Shown here: one piece after another, positions 10,541 through 22,190 of the stretch
Position numbering within the stretch: position 1 is the stretch's first letter
Layout: every line of letters begins with the position of its first letter
Origin: Chelydra serpentina
Taxonomy: Eukaryota; Chordata; Testudines; Chelydridae
Assembly (NCBI GenBank): GCA_037349315.1
Contig: JBAIAC010000007.1
Location: forward strand, 53,593,001-53,657,000
Direction: 5' to 3'
DNA: 64,000 nt
Program-made: the position numbers and the translations under genes
Notes under the pieces: generated by a model
Told to the model about the DNA's origin: nothing
Database searches by the model: none
Seen by the model: only the letters and a program-made list of their open reading frames with translations

Positions 10541-11321
10541 GTCATATCTAGTTGTATACTGTGACTAAGACACTTTAGAGTCCACACAGCTTTGGGACAG
10601 GGAGCTGAATGCTATGCTGACTTATGCATGAGTTTAAAAATGTCTTTCAGGGCCATATTTTGCTGCTAGTTATGCAACCGCATTGATGACAACTGGAGTG
10701 CAAAGGTATAATTGAGGACCAATTTGAGCCTGTAGAACATCAGTATGGGGCTGATGCATGAGGCAGTGAGGGCGGAAATAAGCTTGATTTTTATGTACCA
10801 GTTGGAGTATGCAGGGCTTGCAGTTGGTGGGGAGAGATGTAAGCTTTTTTGTTTTTTTACTAGCTATCAAGCTATAATTGAGAAGTGAAGGTAGATCTAC
10901 AGTGTAACAAAAGAAGCAAGGATCCTTGAGAGGGTAAAGATGTGTGCACTAATGTGCACTAGATTAGCATAATGTATTTGCATAACAGGGAAGAATTGAA
11001 GTTACCTGTACAGCCTTAAATTGGGGGAGGAGGGGTACTGAACTGCTGAGTGCTTGATTTTTGCAATCTAAACATTTTTTTTATTGTAGCATTTTGGTGT
11101 GTAATAAGTTGCTGTGTGGGAAAGCAGTGCCAAAGATGCAAGATTTGAGTTTCGATCTGAACATGGACTTGTGATGGATCTAAGATCCTACAAAAGAATC
11201 TCCTGGTTGGGGGAACACCTCAACCGAAGCCCTGTTTGTAGCATTCATGTGCTTTACCCCCCCATAGACTGAGTTTAATTATAGCTGAGAACTGAAACTG
11301 CCAGTGAAGGTTGAAATCTCA
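10541..11321. other. Intergenic, nothing recognised
   Basis: AT-rich sequence between the Harbinger and the first SINE with no gene or repeat that I can name. Confidence 0.55.
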
Positions 11322-11510
11322 GAGGGTGAGGGATAGCTCAGTGGTTTGACTATTGACCTGCTAAACCCAGGGTTATGAGTTCAATCCTTGAGGGGACTAT
11401 TTAGGGATCTAGGGCAAAAATCTGTCAGGGGACAGTACTTGGTCCTGCTAGTGAAGGCAGGGGACTGGACTCGATGACCTTTCAAGGTCCTTCCAGTTCT
11501 ATGCGATAAG
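11322..11510 (+). mobile_element. tRNA-derived SINE (turtle Cry/polIII type)
   Basis: The 5' part is tRNA-like with an A-box (GGATAGCTCAGTGGTTTGA) and a B-box (GAGTTCAATCC) about 35 bases apart. The 3' part ends with a CR1-like tail (GGTCCTTCCAGTTCTATG). A second, better preserved copy is at 35868. These are SINE, not functional tRNA genes. Confidence 0.9.
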
Positions 11511-11759
11511 CATATCTCCATATTATATATTAAGTGTTCAATAAATACTTTTATAGTTACAAAGAAGCAGGATGCTGCACTTAACATAAGGAAGTACTTT
11601 CCAGTCCAGAACCAAAGAGGATGTTTAAACATCCTTGTTTATCCTTACTAGAAGTTGTCAGCAGGCTGAATAATTTACATGCAAGGGTCATAAGTGTTGG
11701 CAAAGAACTTTGAGGCTTGCTGATTATTTTAAATCTTGGAATACCAGGGATATCGCATG

Positions 11760-12460
11760 AGACTGGAAAAGTGCTACTGTTTTGCTAGCAGTCAAAAGTT
11801 TAAACAGATGGCCAAAGTAACCAAAGGCAGGTTAGTCTAACATCAATCCTGGAAAAATAATGGAAAAAAATTAGATTCAATTGATAATTAAAGGACAGCA
11901 CTATAAGGCTGGTCAACATGATTTTATGGAAGAGAGATCTTGTCTACACTGGTTTCATTCTGCGAGGAGATGACAATTTTGGGTGATAATTGCATAGATA
12001 CAATATACTGAGATTCTTAGAAGACCTATTTAGTACCAGATGACACACTGATTAAAAATTAGCACTACACTATCAAGCACATATTAAAAGGATTAAGAAC
12101 TGACTGCCAAATCTCAACTAGTTGTCAATGGGAAATCATCAAATGGGTCTGTTTCTAGTGGGGTTATGCAGGATCAGTACTAGGCCTGATACACTAACAA
12201 TTTCATCAGTGATTTGGAAGTAAATAATCACTACATTTGCAGATGACAGTGGTAAACAATGTCAAGGATAGGGCCATCATACCAAGTGATCTGGGTTGCC
12301 TAGGCCTATTCAACTAATGCATTTTAATACTGCCAAATACAAAATTGGATTCATAGGAACAAGGAATGCAGACCACACCTACAGAAGAAGTGAATTTTGG
12401 AAAGCAGGGACTAAAGGATTTAGGAGCAAGCAACTCACCATAAGACACCCCCCCCCCCCC
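11760..12460 (+). pseudogene. CR1/L3-type LINE reverse transcriptase relic
   Basis: Decayed plus-strand LINE coding sequence. The clearest trace is at about 12160-12250, where GCAGGATCAGTACTAGGCC and GATTTGGAAGT followed by TTTGCAGATGACAGT correspond to the RT motifs QGSVLG, the SDLE region and FADD. Frames are broken by stops and indels. A poly-C run at 12446-12461 adjoins it. Confidence 0.65.
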
Positions 12461-12924
12461 CCTGCAATGCTGTGTTGAAAAGTTTAAAGTAATTCTTGGA
12501 TGTATAAATGGAAGTAGTATGTAGGAGGATTTTCTCTGTGTATGGCATTGACACTAGAATAGTGTGTATGGTTCTAATGTCTGCATTTTAAAAAAGGACA
12601 TTGAAAAAATGGCGAGAAGACAAGTGATTCTCAGGGCTAGAAAAAATGCTTTAGTAAGAGACCAACACCTCATTCAGCTGATCTTAAAAAAGATTTAGGG
12701 GTGGCATGATTTGATTTGTGTAGAAATATCTTCAGCTGGAGAGACTACTGCACTTGATCTACTAAAAGTGCTCTTTTAACCTAATATAGAAGAGTATAAC
12801 AAGAACCAATGGCTGGAAATTGAAACCAAACACATTCCAATCAGAAACTAAGCACAAATTTTTAAAAGTGAGGGTGATTAATCATGGGAACAAACTACTA
12901 AGAAGAGTGGTAGATTAATAAGAA

Positions 12925-13395
12925 TGGCTATATTGGGTCAGACCAATCATCCATCTTGCCCAATATCTTGTCTTCTGACAGTGGCTGGTGGAAGAGGCTT
13001 CAGAGGCAATCTGGTTCTGGTGACTTCTTATGATTTAATTCAGTAGTTTGTTCCAAAACCACCTCCATGAGTGCCTCAATCTGGGACAGTTCCTCAGATT
13101 TGTCACTGAAAAAGAATGACTGGTATGGGAATGTCCCTTAAGTCCTTTGCTGTGAAGACCAAAGCAAATAATTAATTTAGCTTCCCCACAATTGCCTTAT
13201 CTTCCTTGCGTACTCCTTTAGCACATGATGGTCCAGGGGCCCCATTGATTGTTTGGCAGGCTTCCTACTTCTGATATACATAGAAAAACTAACAATTTTT
13301 TGGTCTTGGTCATTTTTCAAATTCTTCATACTTTTCCACGTGACTTGCCAGAGTTTATGCTCTTTTCTATTTTCCTCAGTAGTTGCCAGGATTTA
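12925..13395 (-). mobile_element. CR1-like LINE fragment
   Basis: The stretch GGGTCAGACCAATCATCCAT and TATCTTGTCTTCTGACAGTG is the same repeat family as the sequence at 52382-52460, where it is the 3' part of a minus-strand CR1. The downstream part contains GACTTGCCAGAGTTTATGCT, also CR1-like. Confidence 0.6.
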
Positions 13396-13960
13396 AAGGG
13401 CCTGGGCCTAGGGCTGTGGTATCAGCAGCTGGGAGCCCTGGGGCCTTTTAAATCACCCTGAGCTTCCAGGTGCAGAGGCAGTTGGGAGCCCTGGGGTTGG
13501 GGGCCATTTAAAGAGGAGCCTGGGGCTCTAGCTGCCCCTACCACAGTGGAGCCCCGGGCCCTTTAAATGGCCGACGGAGCCCTGGGGGTCCCAGCAGCAG
13601 GTCTTGGGTGGCAATTTAAAGGGGCTCCGGCTGCGGCTACACTCCGGGACCCTTTAAATCAACCCCGGAGCCCTGGGGTAGCGGTGGCTATTTAAACGGC
13701 TGGGGCAGTAGTGGCCACCGGCGGGGCTCCGGCGGCTATTTAAGGGGGCCGCAGCTCCCGTCTCGCTACCTCGAGAGCCCTGGGCCCTTTAACCAGTTGC
13801 TGGAGCCCCGCCGCCGCTGCGGTGGGGCTTTGGTGGCAATTTAAAGGGCCCCGGGCTCCAGCCGCTGCTAGGAACCCCAGGCCCTTTAAATTGGTGCCTG
13901 GGGAAGCCGGTCCGCCCCGGTTCGCTGCACCTGCTCGGCCGTGCGAGGCGCACCAGTTTA
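13396..13960. repeat. GC-rich repeat with recurring CTTTAAA
   Basis: At least nine irregularly spaced occurrences of CCCTTTAAA, ATTTAAA or similar, separated by GC-rich blocks with GGAGCCC and CCCTGGGG. It adjoins the CpG-rich promoter region and inflates ORFs on both strands. No coding family is recognised. Confidence 0.65.
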
Positions 13961-14239
13961 CTTTCACTTCTGCCAGGCTGGCTCTGTCAGGGCTGCTAGA
14001 GCGGGGCACGCGCTGCTAGGGGTACTACGTGTTGCCTGGCACAATAGGCTCAAAGCCGCGGGGGGGAACAGCTCAGGCCTCCCTGGGCAGGCTCCACGTG
14101 CTCTCGGCAGCCTGGGGCTTTCCCGGTAAAACAGCTGATGGGGCCGCCACAACCTGCGGCGCCTTCGGTAAGGGCTGGGCCGGCGCCTTAGGCCAGAGCT
14201 CGCTGCCTCCGCGCCACCTAGTTGGAATCGCAGTCACAC

Positions 14240-14480
14240 GAACACACATTTAATCCTAAACGGCCGCTTTAAATGTAGGCGGTGGGAGGATGAGCGAGAG
14301 GGGAGGTCTTATCCCACGGGGTAACCAATATTTTGGCAAAAGGGTTCTCCTTTCCTGGCCAATCAGACCAGAGAGATTTGCAGGCGGGCGCCAAGTACCT
14401 CTGACTGATACGTCCACTAACCAATGCTCGTCGAAGGCGGAAGGATGACGACGCGGTGCCCGATAGGTTGGCTCTCGAGT
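14240..14480 (+). promoter_or_regulatory. OIP5-AS1: Cyrano (OIP5-AS1) CpG-rich promoter with three CCAAT boxes
   Basis: CCAAT boxes occur at 14325-14329, 14359-14363 and 14421-14425, about 30-60 bp apart, in a CG-rich tract running to about 14.9 kb. No TATA box is seen. This spacing is typical of NF-Y promoters. The position between CHP1 and OIP5, upstream of a spliced non-coding gene on the plus strand, matches the human OIP5-AS1 promoter. Confidence 0.65.
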
Positions 14481-14614
14481 GGGCGGGGCTGGAGGCGCCG
14501 AGCGCCTGAGCCCCCCACTGGGTGGCCGAGGTGAGCGGGGGAAGATGGCGGAGTGAGAGGAAGAGGCTGAGGGAAGTGGGCCGGCCGCGGCCCGGCGGCC
14601 TCGGCCAGGGGCAG
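14480..14614 (+). ncRNA. OIP5-AS1: OIP5-AS1 (Cyrano) first exon
   Basis: GC-rich sequence including GGGGAAGATGGCGGAGTGAG and GCGGCCCGGCGGCCTCGGCC, ending at a strong donor GGGGCAG|GTAAAC (exon end 14614). No ORF of consequence begins here. Assignment rests on promoter context, synteny and the Cyrano miR-7 site downstream. The transcription start is approximate. Confidence 0.6.
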
Positions 14615-14684
14615 GTAAACGGAGCGGGGAACGACTGCCCGTGGAGCGAGACTGAGCCTGGCTAGCGGCGGGACCTTACCGCTC

Positions 14685-14965
14685 CCTGATTGGGCTGGGC
14701 CCGGGCATCTATGTACCCGCCTCCCCTTCCTGCTCCCTGATTGGGCTGGGCCTGGCTGTGTACGAATTCCGTCTGGTACTCGCTCAGGTTAAGCCCCCCC
14801 CCCCCCAATCCCTGAGCGGGCTGGGCCTGGGCACGGGCACGTACCTCTTCGATGTCTCCAGTCCCCTCCCGCGCCGTGTGTGTGTATGTGTATAGTATTC
14901 CCCTGATTTAACTCCCTCAATCCCCGAATCCCTGATTGGGTTGGGCCTGGCAGACTGTGTGTGTT
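14685..14965. repeat. Tandem CCAAT-bearing repeat in Cyrano intron 1
   Basis: Four imperfect copies of CCCTGATTGGGCTGGGCC (at about 14684, 14731, 14812 and 14928), spaced about 45-115 bp, followed by GTGT or CACGTAC-rich sequence. Three copies carry ATTGG, the reverse of CCAAT. Confidence 0.7.
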
Positions 14966-15976
14966 AGCGATACTCCAAAACTGGAGCCTCAGAATTCCAG
15001 GGGGAGTGTTTAATTAGATTCCCCGTATCTGATTTTTACACACACACGCCAGTTTACTCGAGTTGATAATGCTCCTCCAGAAGCTACCCCTCTGCTGTGG
15101 TTTGTATCATCGTCTATCTTTGGGTTTATCACTATTGTACTAATGTAGTTCAAGGGTTCGTAGAAAACCATAGCAGAAATAGTTTGGGGGTGCTGAATTC
15201 AAGTCTGTCTGAATGAAGAGAGCTCGAACACACCCTGAAGAAGTCTGAATAACTTTAGAGACACTGGAAGTATGGATAACTCATAGTGATGCATTAGATC
15301 CAGAGTTGTTGTTAGGCTGCAGCAGATGGTTAGAAGAACATGTTTCCTGCATAGTAAATCAGCTGTAATTTATGTTCAGAGAACAGCTGCAACTGTTGAT
15401 GTGCATGGCAGAAAAATCAAAACACATCATTTGAATTTAGTCTATTCAACTGGTGAAAAGAGTGCTGAATATTTCAGACTACAAAAATAGAGGACTGAAA
15501 ATTACACTATTAAAAGATTGTATCTTTTATACACAAAGTCTGGATCTTAGCAGAACGGTTAAATTGATGACGTGACCTATTTTTTTCTTCCTCTATTTTC
15601 TGTGAGCATGTTGCATTGGATGTGGGGGGTGCACACAAGGAATGGATTTCAGATGCTTAAAAATTCAAAGTCAGGATTCACAAGCAATTCTACAGCAATA
15701 AAAGAGATTTCCGTGGAGAGAGGGAAATGTCAACAAGAAAATTGATTTCAGTTTCAAGTTTCTATATGATTATTGAAGACAGCAAGCAGGAAAGTATTCT
15801 AAAAACAATGGGAAGATTCACATAATGCAATATTATTTAAAAACAGGCTTCCCCTTTTCCAGATTTGTAACTTGTAGCCAAAGTCAGTGTACTTACTAAA
15901 TTATGCACCTAGGCCTTCTGGAGTCTTTGTTGCTCTGATGTGGTAGATTGGTACTAAACTAAAAAAAGAACGTTTT
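14966..15976 (+). other. OIP5-AS1: Cyrano intron sequence, nothing recognised
   Basis: AT-rich intron sequence without a recognisable exon or repeat. Confidence 0.5.
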
Positions 15977-16022
15977 TCATAGAATCATAGCATTAGAAGG
16001 GACCACAGGATCATCTAGTTCA
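15977..16022 (-). mobile_element. CR1 LINE 3' tail fragment
   Basis: CATAGAATCATAGCATTAGA, then AGGGACCACAGGATCATCTAGT, is the reversed 3' end of CR1 (family repeat ATTCTATGA). The sequence immediately right (16023-16440) begins TTCAGCATTTCTCAAACGTG, resembling a hAT end, but I find no matching right end or TSD. Confidence 0.65.
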
Positions 16023-16449
16023 GCATTTCTCAAACGTGGCCACCAGGGGCTTTTTCTTGCTGCCAAAGCCTCCTGGGCAGTGGTGATTGGGGAAGGGGCA
16101 AAGCAGTGGCTCCTCCCCCAAGGCCGCCAGCAGGGGTTGGGTCCTGTCCCCCTCTGGAACCACAAATGCCAGAGGAGCAGGCAACCAATGTGAGTTCCTG
16201 GGGGCGTTGGTGTTCAAGCTTTGGGCTTGAGCCTGGGGGTGATGGTCTGCAGGCTCCAGCCACAGGCTGGTGGGCTCCAGGCCCTAGCTACGGGGCTCTG
16301 GGCTACAGCCATGAGGCTTTGGGATTTAACCCTGGCCACATGACAGCGGGCACCAGCTCCAGGCTCACCACCACTCCCCATTACCCCTGGCCCCCGCTGC
16401 CTCCTCCCCACCTCCCCATCCAGAGTTGATTTGTTCCTTGGCTTGCCAA

Positions 16450-16610
16450 GGCTAAGAAGACTTTGCTATGAAAACTGATATTTGTATGTTTGCTAATATC
16501 ACTTTTCACAGCAGACTTAGTAGCTAGCTGAGAGCTGTGAAAGGTGATATTAACAAACATACAAATATCACTTTTCACAGCAGCAGACTTACTAGCTAGC
16601 AAGTCTTTTT
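16450..16610. repeat. Composite inverted and direct repeat
   Basis: TTTGTATGTTTG followed by AATATCACTTTTCACAGC at about 16481-16514 recurs in reverse complement at about 16537-16565 and again directly at about 16560-16582. The motif AGACTTA(G/C)TAGCTAGC also occurs twice. The inverted arms could form a hairpin of about 30 bp. Confidence 0.75.
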
Positions 16611-16834
16611 TTAAAAAAAAGAACCAAAAAAAAGCAAAAGAAATAACAAAAAAGACAAGAACATGAAAAGCACCTTATTTGAGTTTTTATTCTGTTTAGG
16701 TCCAGTAAAGAATGGAGACAACTGTACATTATTTTTATTGTTGAGTCTGCAAAAAAAAACAACCCGAAAACCCCTATGTAAATAAATTACGATTTGGACG
16801 TTTATATGTGCATATTTATTTGTTTTTCCTAAAG

Positions 16835-17040
16835 CTAATTAAGTATTTTAGGAAAAATTGTCAGAGCAGTCACCAGCAAGAGTTGGTGGCCACATTCTTG
16901 AGGTCCCCAAAAATGTTGTGATAATCCCTGATCTGGTCTAACCCCCTGCCAAAATGCAGGATTTGTGGTGTAACCTATCCATGACAGATGGCTATCCAGC
17001 CTCCTTTTGAAAACCTCCAGCGAAGGAGCTTCCACAATTT
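16835..17040 (-). pseudogene. CR1 LINE ORF2 C-terminal relic
   Basis: The minus-strand reading gives MEAPSLEVFKRRLDSHLSWI, the C-terminal tail typical of CR1 ORF2, followed by decayed sequence. It is a short 5'-truncated fragment. Confidence 0.8.
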
Positions 17041-17627
17041 TTACTTAGTTAAATCTGTAAATGATTAATACAATAAGTATAGAAATTCTTAGTGCTGTTT
17101 AATTTGGTAATACTGTAATTAAATTTTCAGTTTGCTGTAGAATTGTATGTTGAAAATACATAACTACATTGTACTTGTCAGGAGGAAGGTGGAAGTCGTG
17201 GTGGGTAGGTAGAGGACATTTGGAGTTTTGGACGCCTGTGGAAAACATAGCAGGATGTTTGACATTAGATGCATGTTACTGATAAAATAACGAAGTAAAA
17301 TAGTTATCCATGTCCGTAATTAAATTATACCGTAGTTAAGTTTGAGTTAACTATTGTTTTAGGTTGTGTGCATATTCAGGAAGACTGCACTCACATTGAT
17401 TCTCTCAGTTTGTATTAGGAAGATTTTCTTACAAGAAATCTTTCATTTTCAAATTAAAGCTTAGATTCTGTTTTCTTCTATTCTGCAAGAGGTGGATATG
17501 TTGCTGGGATATTCCAGAATAAATATGGTCCTGCTTCTGACTAGAATTAACAGAATAATAAGAAGGCAAGTAACTCCCTTTTCCTTCACATGCATGCACT
17601 CACCACTTCCATTCAACCCATAATAGA
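17041..17627 (+). other. OIP5-AS1: Cyrano intron sequence, nothing recognised
   Basis: AT-rich sequence with no recognised exon or repeat. Confidence 0.45.
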
Positions 17628-17750
17628 TAGGGTGACCAGATGTCCTGTTTTTAAAGGGACAGTCCTGTTTTTGGGGACTTTTTCTTATATAGGCGCATAT
17701 TACTCCCCACCCCCGTCCCATTTTTTCACAGCTGCTATCTGGTAACCCTA
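17628..17750. mobile_element. 123-bp TAGGGTGACCAGA MITE
   Basis: Inverted ends TAGGGTGACCAGATGTCC and ATCTGGTAACCCTA, with flanks ATAATAGA and ATAATACT that agree at six of eight bases. The copy at 53454-53576 has the same ends, the same length, and a perfect 8-bp duplication, suggesting a hAT-type MITE. Confidence 0.8.
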
Positions 17751-19831
17751 ATAATACTTTGATGTGCATTTAACATGGATTAATGGTTATATTTAGCTGC
17801 ATTGGCTCCCCAAGAGCTGCAGAAAATAAAACCTAATAATCTTGTTCCCGTGGGTGAGGGGTCGGGGGGACCGAGGACCTGACTGTCAATGTTCTAAACT
17901 TCCCTGGCCAGCTGGGGCTAAAAATGCTGCCTGAATCTCAAGAGTTCTGAGTTGTTGTTGAGCAATTTCCACATTCCTTTCCCTGTCTCTGGAGGATTTG
18001 TTTGAGGAGCTCAGGCGATTATCTATGTCCAGCCCTCTACCTTTATAGGTCAACATAGTCTTTGAAAAGGAAAAATAAAAAAAGGGGAGTTCTCAAAAAG
18101 TTCTCAAACTTTTTTTCTGAACTTGCTTCTGTTTTATTTTTCCCCATTATTGCATAGAATGTTGTTCTGGCTTCTTTTTAAAACCTCTCTCTAGAATACA
18201 ATAGCAAGAGAGTGAAGGACATTCATTTCTGGACTGATCGTAAGTTCTTATTGGAGCATTTTGTGGCCAGGTTTCAAGTGCTTGAGATGCCGTCAACTTC
18301 TTCAGTGAAAACATGGAATCCTAGTTCAGATAGTGTTTTTTTACAGGAACTTTCCCCTTACTATGTGATTCCATATCTGTTTCCATTCTCCACTGATGTG
18401 AAAATCAAGATACTCCTTACCTAATTGCCAGTAAAAATAAATCTGCAGTTGGATGTTAGTTGACATTTTTGTTGCTGATGCACAAGGCAGAATGGAATCC
18501 AATTTATGCTGCAAGAGAACACAAGCAAAATCTTTTTATCAAAGAGCACAGAAGAAAATACTAGAAGCAATACAAAAAGCAGATCAATCAAGGAGCTGCC
18601 ATTTTTAGTTGCTCAGTTTTCTGACCAAAACTGCATTTTAAATCAATACTTGTGATAGAAGAGGAGGATTTGACGGAAAAATTAATTCTGGGGTCCATTG
18701 CTTATGAAACCATTAGAGCCTAGCAGGTAGTGTAGCTCTCATGTATATTCCCTCAAATCAAAAACATGGTTAAAAAGCTGTTAAACGCCGATTGGCAATT
18801 TCCTGGAAAAATAGTTTAGGACAGGGTGCGGGTAAATACTGTCTTAAACTTGGTTTGGACTGGAAAAATAATTGTCCAGCAAGTTCAGCAAACACAGAAT
18901 GAATCTTTTGAAACTATGGATACATCCATTAAAAATGGGGGAATAGGCTTGGTCTGTCCACTACATCAGTTAGTCTTCTGCTACAGAATGCTGCCTGCCA
19001 AATGGACCTAGACTGGCAGTCTGCAACTTTGCATTCTTCTGATTGCTTAGTGCTTCAAGCGTGCAACTCTGCATTATTGTCGTTTTCATATAATCAAATG
19101 TTTTTTACTTTTGTTTATATAATATTGAAAACCGAAATATGTGATAACATGTATATCTTCCTTGAGAAGATACCAAAACAAATTGTATACAGACATTCTG
19201 ATATTTAGTATTGTAATTACATATATTTGTATTATGCCCACTGCAGTTTTACTTCATTTGTATAATCCTAAATTAATTACAAATCTACTGCCTTATGTAA
19301 CTACAGTTTGAATATGTAACTAACACTAATTGAAATGAGGTGTGCATTGACGAAACAGCAAATAGAAATAGAAAATGCTTTAAACTGGGACTAACTGTTT
19401 TTTCCCGTGGTGGTAAAAACCACCTCTCATAAACCAGGGATGGCACTGTATTTAACTTGCTCAAGTGACCATGCCACTAATGCAACCATGAAAAACAGGA
19501 AATCCCTAGTTATGACCTTAGCAGTCTCTTGCAACCCATAACCTTGATTTTTTTGCCTTCACCACACTTCCTTGCCTACATCCATCACACGTGACGTGAC
19601 CTTCAAGCACTATGCCTTTGTGTGCCCTCACAAATCTATGTTACTTCTTTTCTCCCACCCCCATCCATTCCAATCCCATTCTCTTCCCCAGAGATCAGCC
19701 CTTGATGCCCTGCTTGGCAAAGCACAGCTGGTCAGGCAAGTGGTATTGGAAAAACAAGTACCTGGTGGATCTGAACAGTTCTGTTGGCTAATCTGGACAA
19801 AACTCAATTAAATTAACTTGAATTAGGGGAC
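17751..19831 (+). other. OIP5-AS1: Cyrano intron sequence, nothing recognised
   Basis: About 2 kb of AT-rich intron with only short spurious ORFs. No conserved exon or repeat is recognised. Confidence 0.45.
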
Positions 19832-19834
19832 TAA

Positions 19835-20076
19835 GGGCTTGTCTACACAGGGAAATTCACTGGCATAATTATACCACTGTAGTTTTTATACTGATATAAC
19901 TGCTTGTGTGGACAGTCTTGTTCTGGTATGAGTACTTTTTGAAGTTTAGCTTATACCATTTCCAAAGTAATATAAACTATCTGGAAAAGGGCACTGTTTT
20001 ACCTTAATAAGAGTGTCCACATGAAGAGTTATACCAGTATAATGATGCTGGTAAATTTTCTCCTGTAAATAAACCC
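19835..20076. mobile_element. Harbinger-like MITE
   Basis: The left end GGGCTTGTCTACACAGGGAA and the right end read in reverse, GGGTTTATTTACAGGAGAA, are inverted relatives, bounded by TAA and TGA. The interior has repeated TTATACC/GGTATAA motifs. The CTACAC terminus is shared with other Harbinger MITEs here. Confidence 0.65.
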
Positions 20077-20623
20077 TGACTCTTCATGTGTTTTTTAATT
20101 TTGAAATTTCAACAGTGGCTTATGTCCAAGATGCTACCTTTATGAGTGTGATGTTTAGAATTGGTGGGGGAAAAGGGTGGTTCAGCTAGAGGGAACCAAA
20201 GAAATATACGGGGAAACAGATTGACATTCCATAAAGAGAACACTTTAAAAATATTCCCATAGCAACAGTTAGTAAATATTTTTACTGCAAAACGTACATG
20301 GACAATTCAGTTGTCTTGTGAGTTATTGTTTCAAATGTGTAGATATATTCACTCATGAAAAGTATAAAACAGAGGAATTTCGGTTCTGCTTTGTGTTGAT
20401 TGCTACTTAATCTTAACTTTGGAGTTGCTACTGACACCTCTATAATTAACAGAAAAGTAACTATAAAAAGGACACCTTACTATTATATGTGTTCCATACA
20501 GCAGAGCTTTAAAGTTGTAACTGCTTTGTTTACTGGCAACAAAATAAGTCTTTAAGTTTAAAGGTGAGCTGTATCTTTTTCTGCCTCCTGCTTCCGTATG
20601 TGCTGGCTAACTTTATTTTTTAG

Positions 20624-20670
20624 TGATGCTGTATGGAGGAGAGAGTGGGAGCACTTGTATGCAAATTGTG
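20624..20670 (+). ncRNA. OIP5-AS1: Candidate small internal exon of Cyrano
   Basis: A 47-bp segment flanked by a pyrimidine-rich acceptor (CTTTATTTTTTAG) and a good donor (GTG|GTATGTGAG). It is predicted from splice signals only; no homology is claimed. Confidence 0.22.
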
Positions 20671-20999
20671 GTATGTGAGAAACCACCTTAAGTTTTCAGT
20701 GCTGGCAGCTGGAAAATCTGATGTGCTTAGTTTACAAGACAATCTTTTGAGGAAGTTATTGAAGTGCAGTATCTAACATCAACGCATTCTTAGAATCCCA
20801 TTTTCCTTTGCCAATAACACATTGACCTCACGATGGTAGATACGTACATCAATAGGAATGCTGGCTGGGATGGGGAGAAACTCCAATAAATAGGCTTGGC
20901 AGAATTAGATTTTTTTTCTAATTTTGACAGTTTTATCAATGTAACCCCCCCTTTTTTTTTCTTCTTTCTATTTTTAAGAATTTTTATTTTTACAGTTGT

Positions 21000-22190
21000 G
21001 GCAGGTAAGGCTGGGGTTAGGACTATGGTAGTGCTAACAGTAGGGCTACGGGAGCCTCCCTGAGTGGTCTAAGACTCCAGGGCCCAAAGTGCGGGGGAGG
21101 CTGTGGTCCTGGCCTGTGGAGCAGAGACTCCCAGTTCAGAGCTGCAAGGACGACGAGCCCCTCGCTGTGGGGAAAGTCACCCCGTTGCTGAACAGTCCGG
21201 ACCAGAGATGGCATCCACATTCCTGGCACGTGAGTGAGGAAGTGTAGTCATGATAGTGGAGCTGTGGAGGGATCCCGGCATGGCTGCAGGGTTTGACACA
21301 CTCAATCCCTTTGGCACCAGGTGCGGAGGAGGCTGGGGTCCTGGCAGGGCAGAGCAGAACCCCCTGTGGAGGACCATGAGTCCCTAGCCATGGTTGAGGT
21401 CACCCTGTTGCTGAAATGGCTCCTGCCAGGGGATGGAGACATTCAGCAGTGGGGTGGGCTCCTCTGTTATTGGGGATAATTCCTCCTCCTTGCAGTCCTG
21501 GCTGGGGGTCTCTGCTCCGCTGGGCCAGGACCCGAAGCCTTCCCTGCACTTTGTGCCTGCAGGGGTTGGGTGTCACTGGCCCCATCCACCCACCCACTCA
21601 CTGGCCAAGTGTGTGGGAGCCATCCTGGGCTGGAACTGTTCAGCAGCAGGATGGCCTCCCCTGCAGCTGGAAGCTTGTCCTTCTCCTTGCAGCCCTGGCT
21701 GTGTGGTCTCTGATCCACTGGGCCAGGATGACCACAGCCTGTCCTGTACCTTGTGCCTGCAGGGATTGGCCATGCAGGGAGCCGTCTGCACCTCCCATGT
21801 CATGGACACACTTCTGCCACGGGGGAGCTGCCAATCCCTGCGGGTGCAAATTGTGGGGAAGGCTGCGGTCTTGGCAGGGCAGAGCAGAGATCCCTGGCAT
21901 TCCCTGAGGGTGAGTGAGAGAGTGGGTCTGTAGCAGCGGGGCAGAGGGCTCCCTGCACTGCTGCAGGAGCCATTCAGCACCTTATGACCTCACCCTCAGA
22001 TAGGGGAGTCCTTCTTATCCTTGCAGTCCTAGCCAGGGGTCTCTGCTCTGCCCTGCCAGGTCTGCAGCCTCCCCCCACATCTTAAACCTGCAAGGATCAG
22101 GTGTCACAGGCCCTGAGGCAGCATAGGGATTCCTCTGCACCTCTTACTTCTGTGACACCAGGGGTGCAGAGGGCTTGTTTTTTCCATTGA
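21000..22190. repeat. GC-rich locally repeated block
   Basis: A GC-rich island of about 1.2 kb in AT-rich intron. Diverged copies of GGTCTCTGCTC or GGTCTCTGATC followed by CTGGGCCAGGA, then TTGTGCCTGCAGGG, occur at about 21510, 21705 and 22040. Inverted relatives (GGTCCTGGC..GGGCAGAGCAGA) lie near 21330 and 21870. Overlapping open frames on both strands are compositional. The family is not identified. Confidence 0.6.

Noticed and set aside
11335..11400. tRNA-like sequence with A and B boxes
   Set aside because: The tRNA-like part continues into a SINE body with a CR1-like tail, and a second copy exists at 35868. It is not a tRNA gene.
12446..12461. Poly-C run, with another at 61951-61966
   Set aside because: Simple homopolymers of uncertain length; no functional claim possible.
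16106..16429. 107-codon plus-strand ORF
   Set aside because: Low-complexity Gly/Pro/Ser-rich translation of a repeat-derived GC-rich stretch, without homology.
21416..21980. Several overlapping frames of 130-166 codons on both strands
   Set aside because: All are in the GC-rich repeat block. Mutually overlapping frames on both strands show that base composition, not coding, keeps them open.
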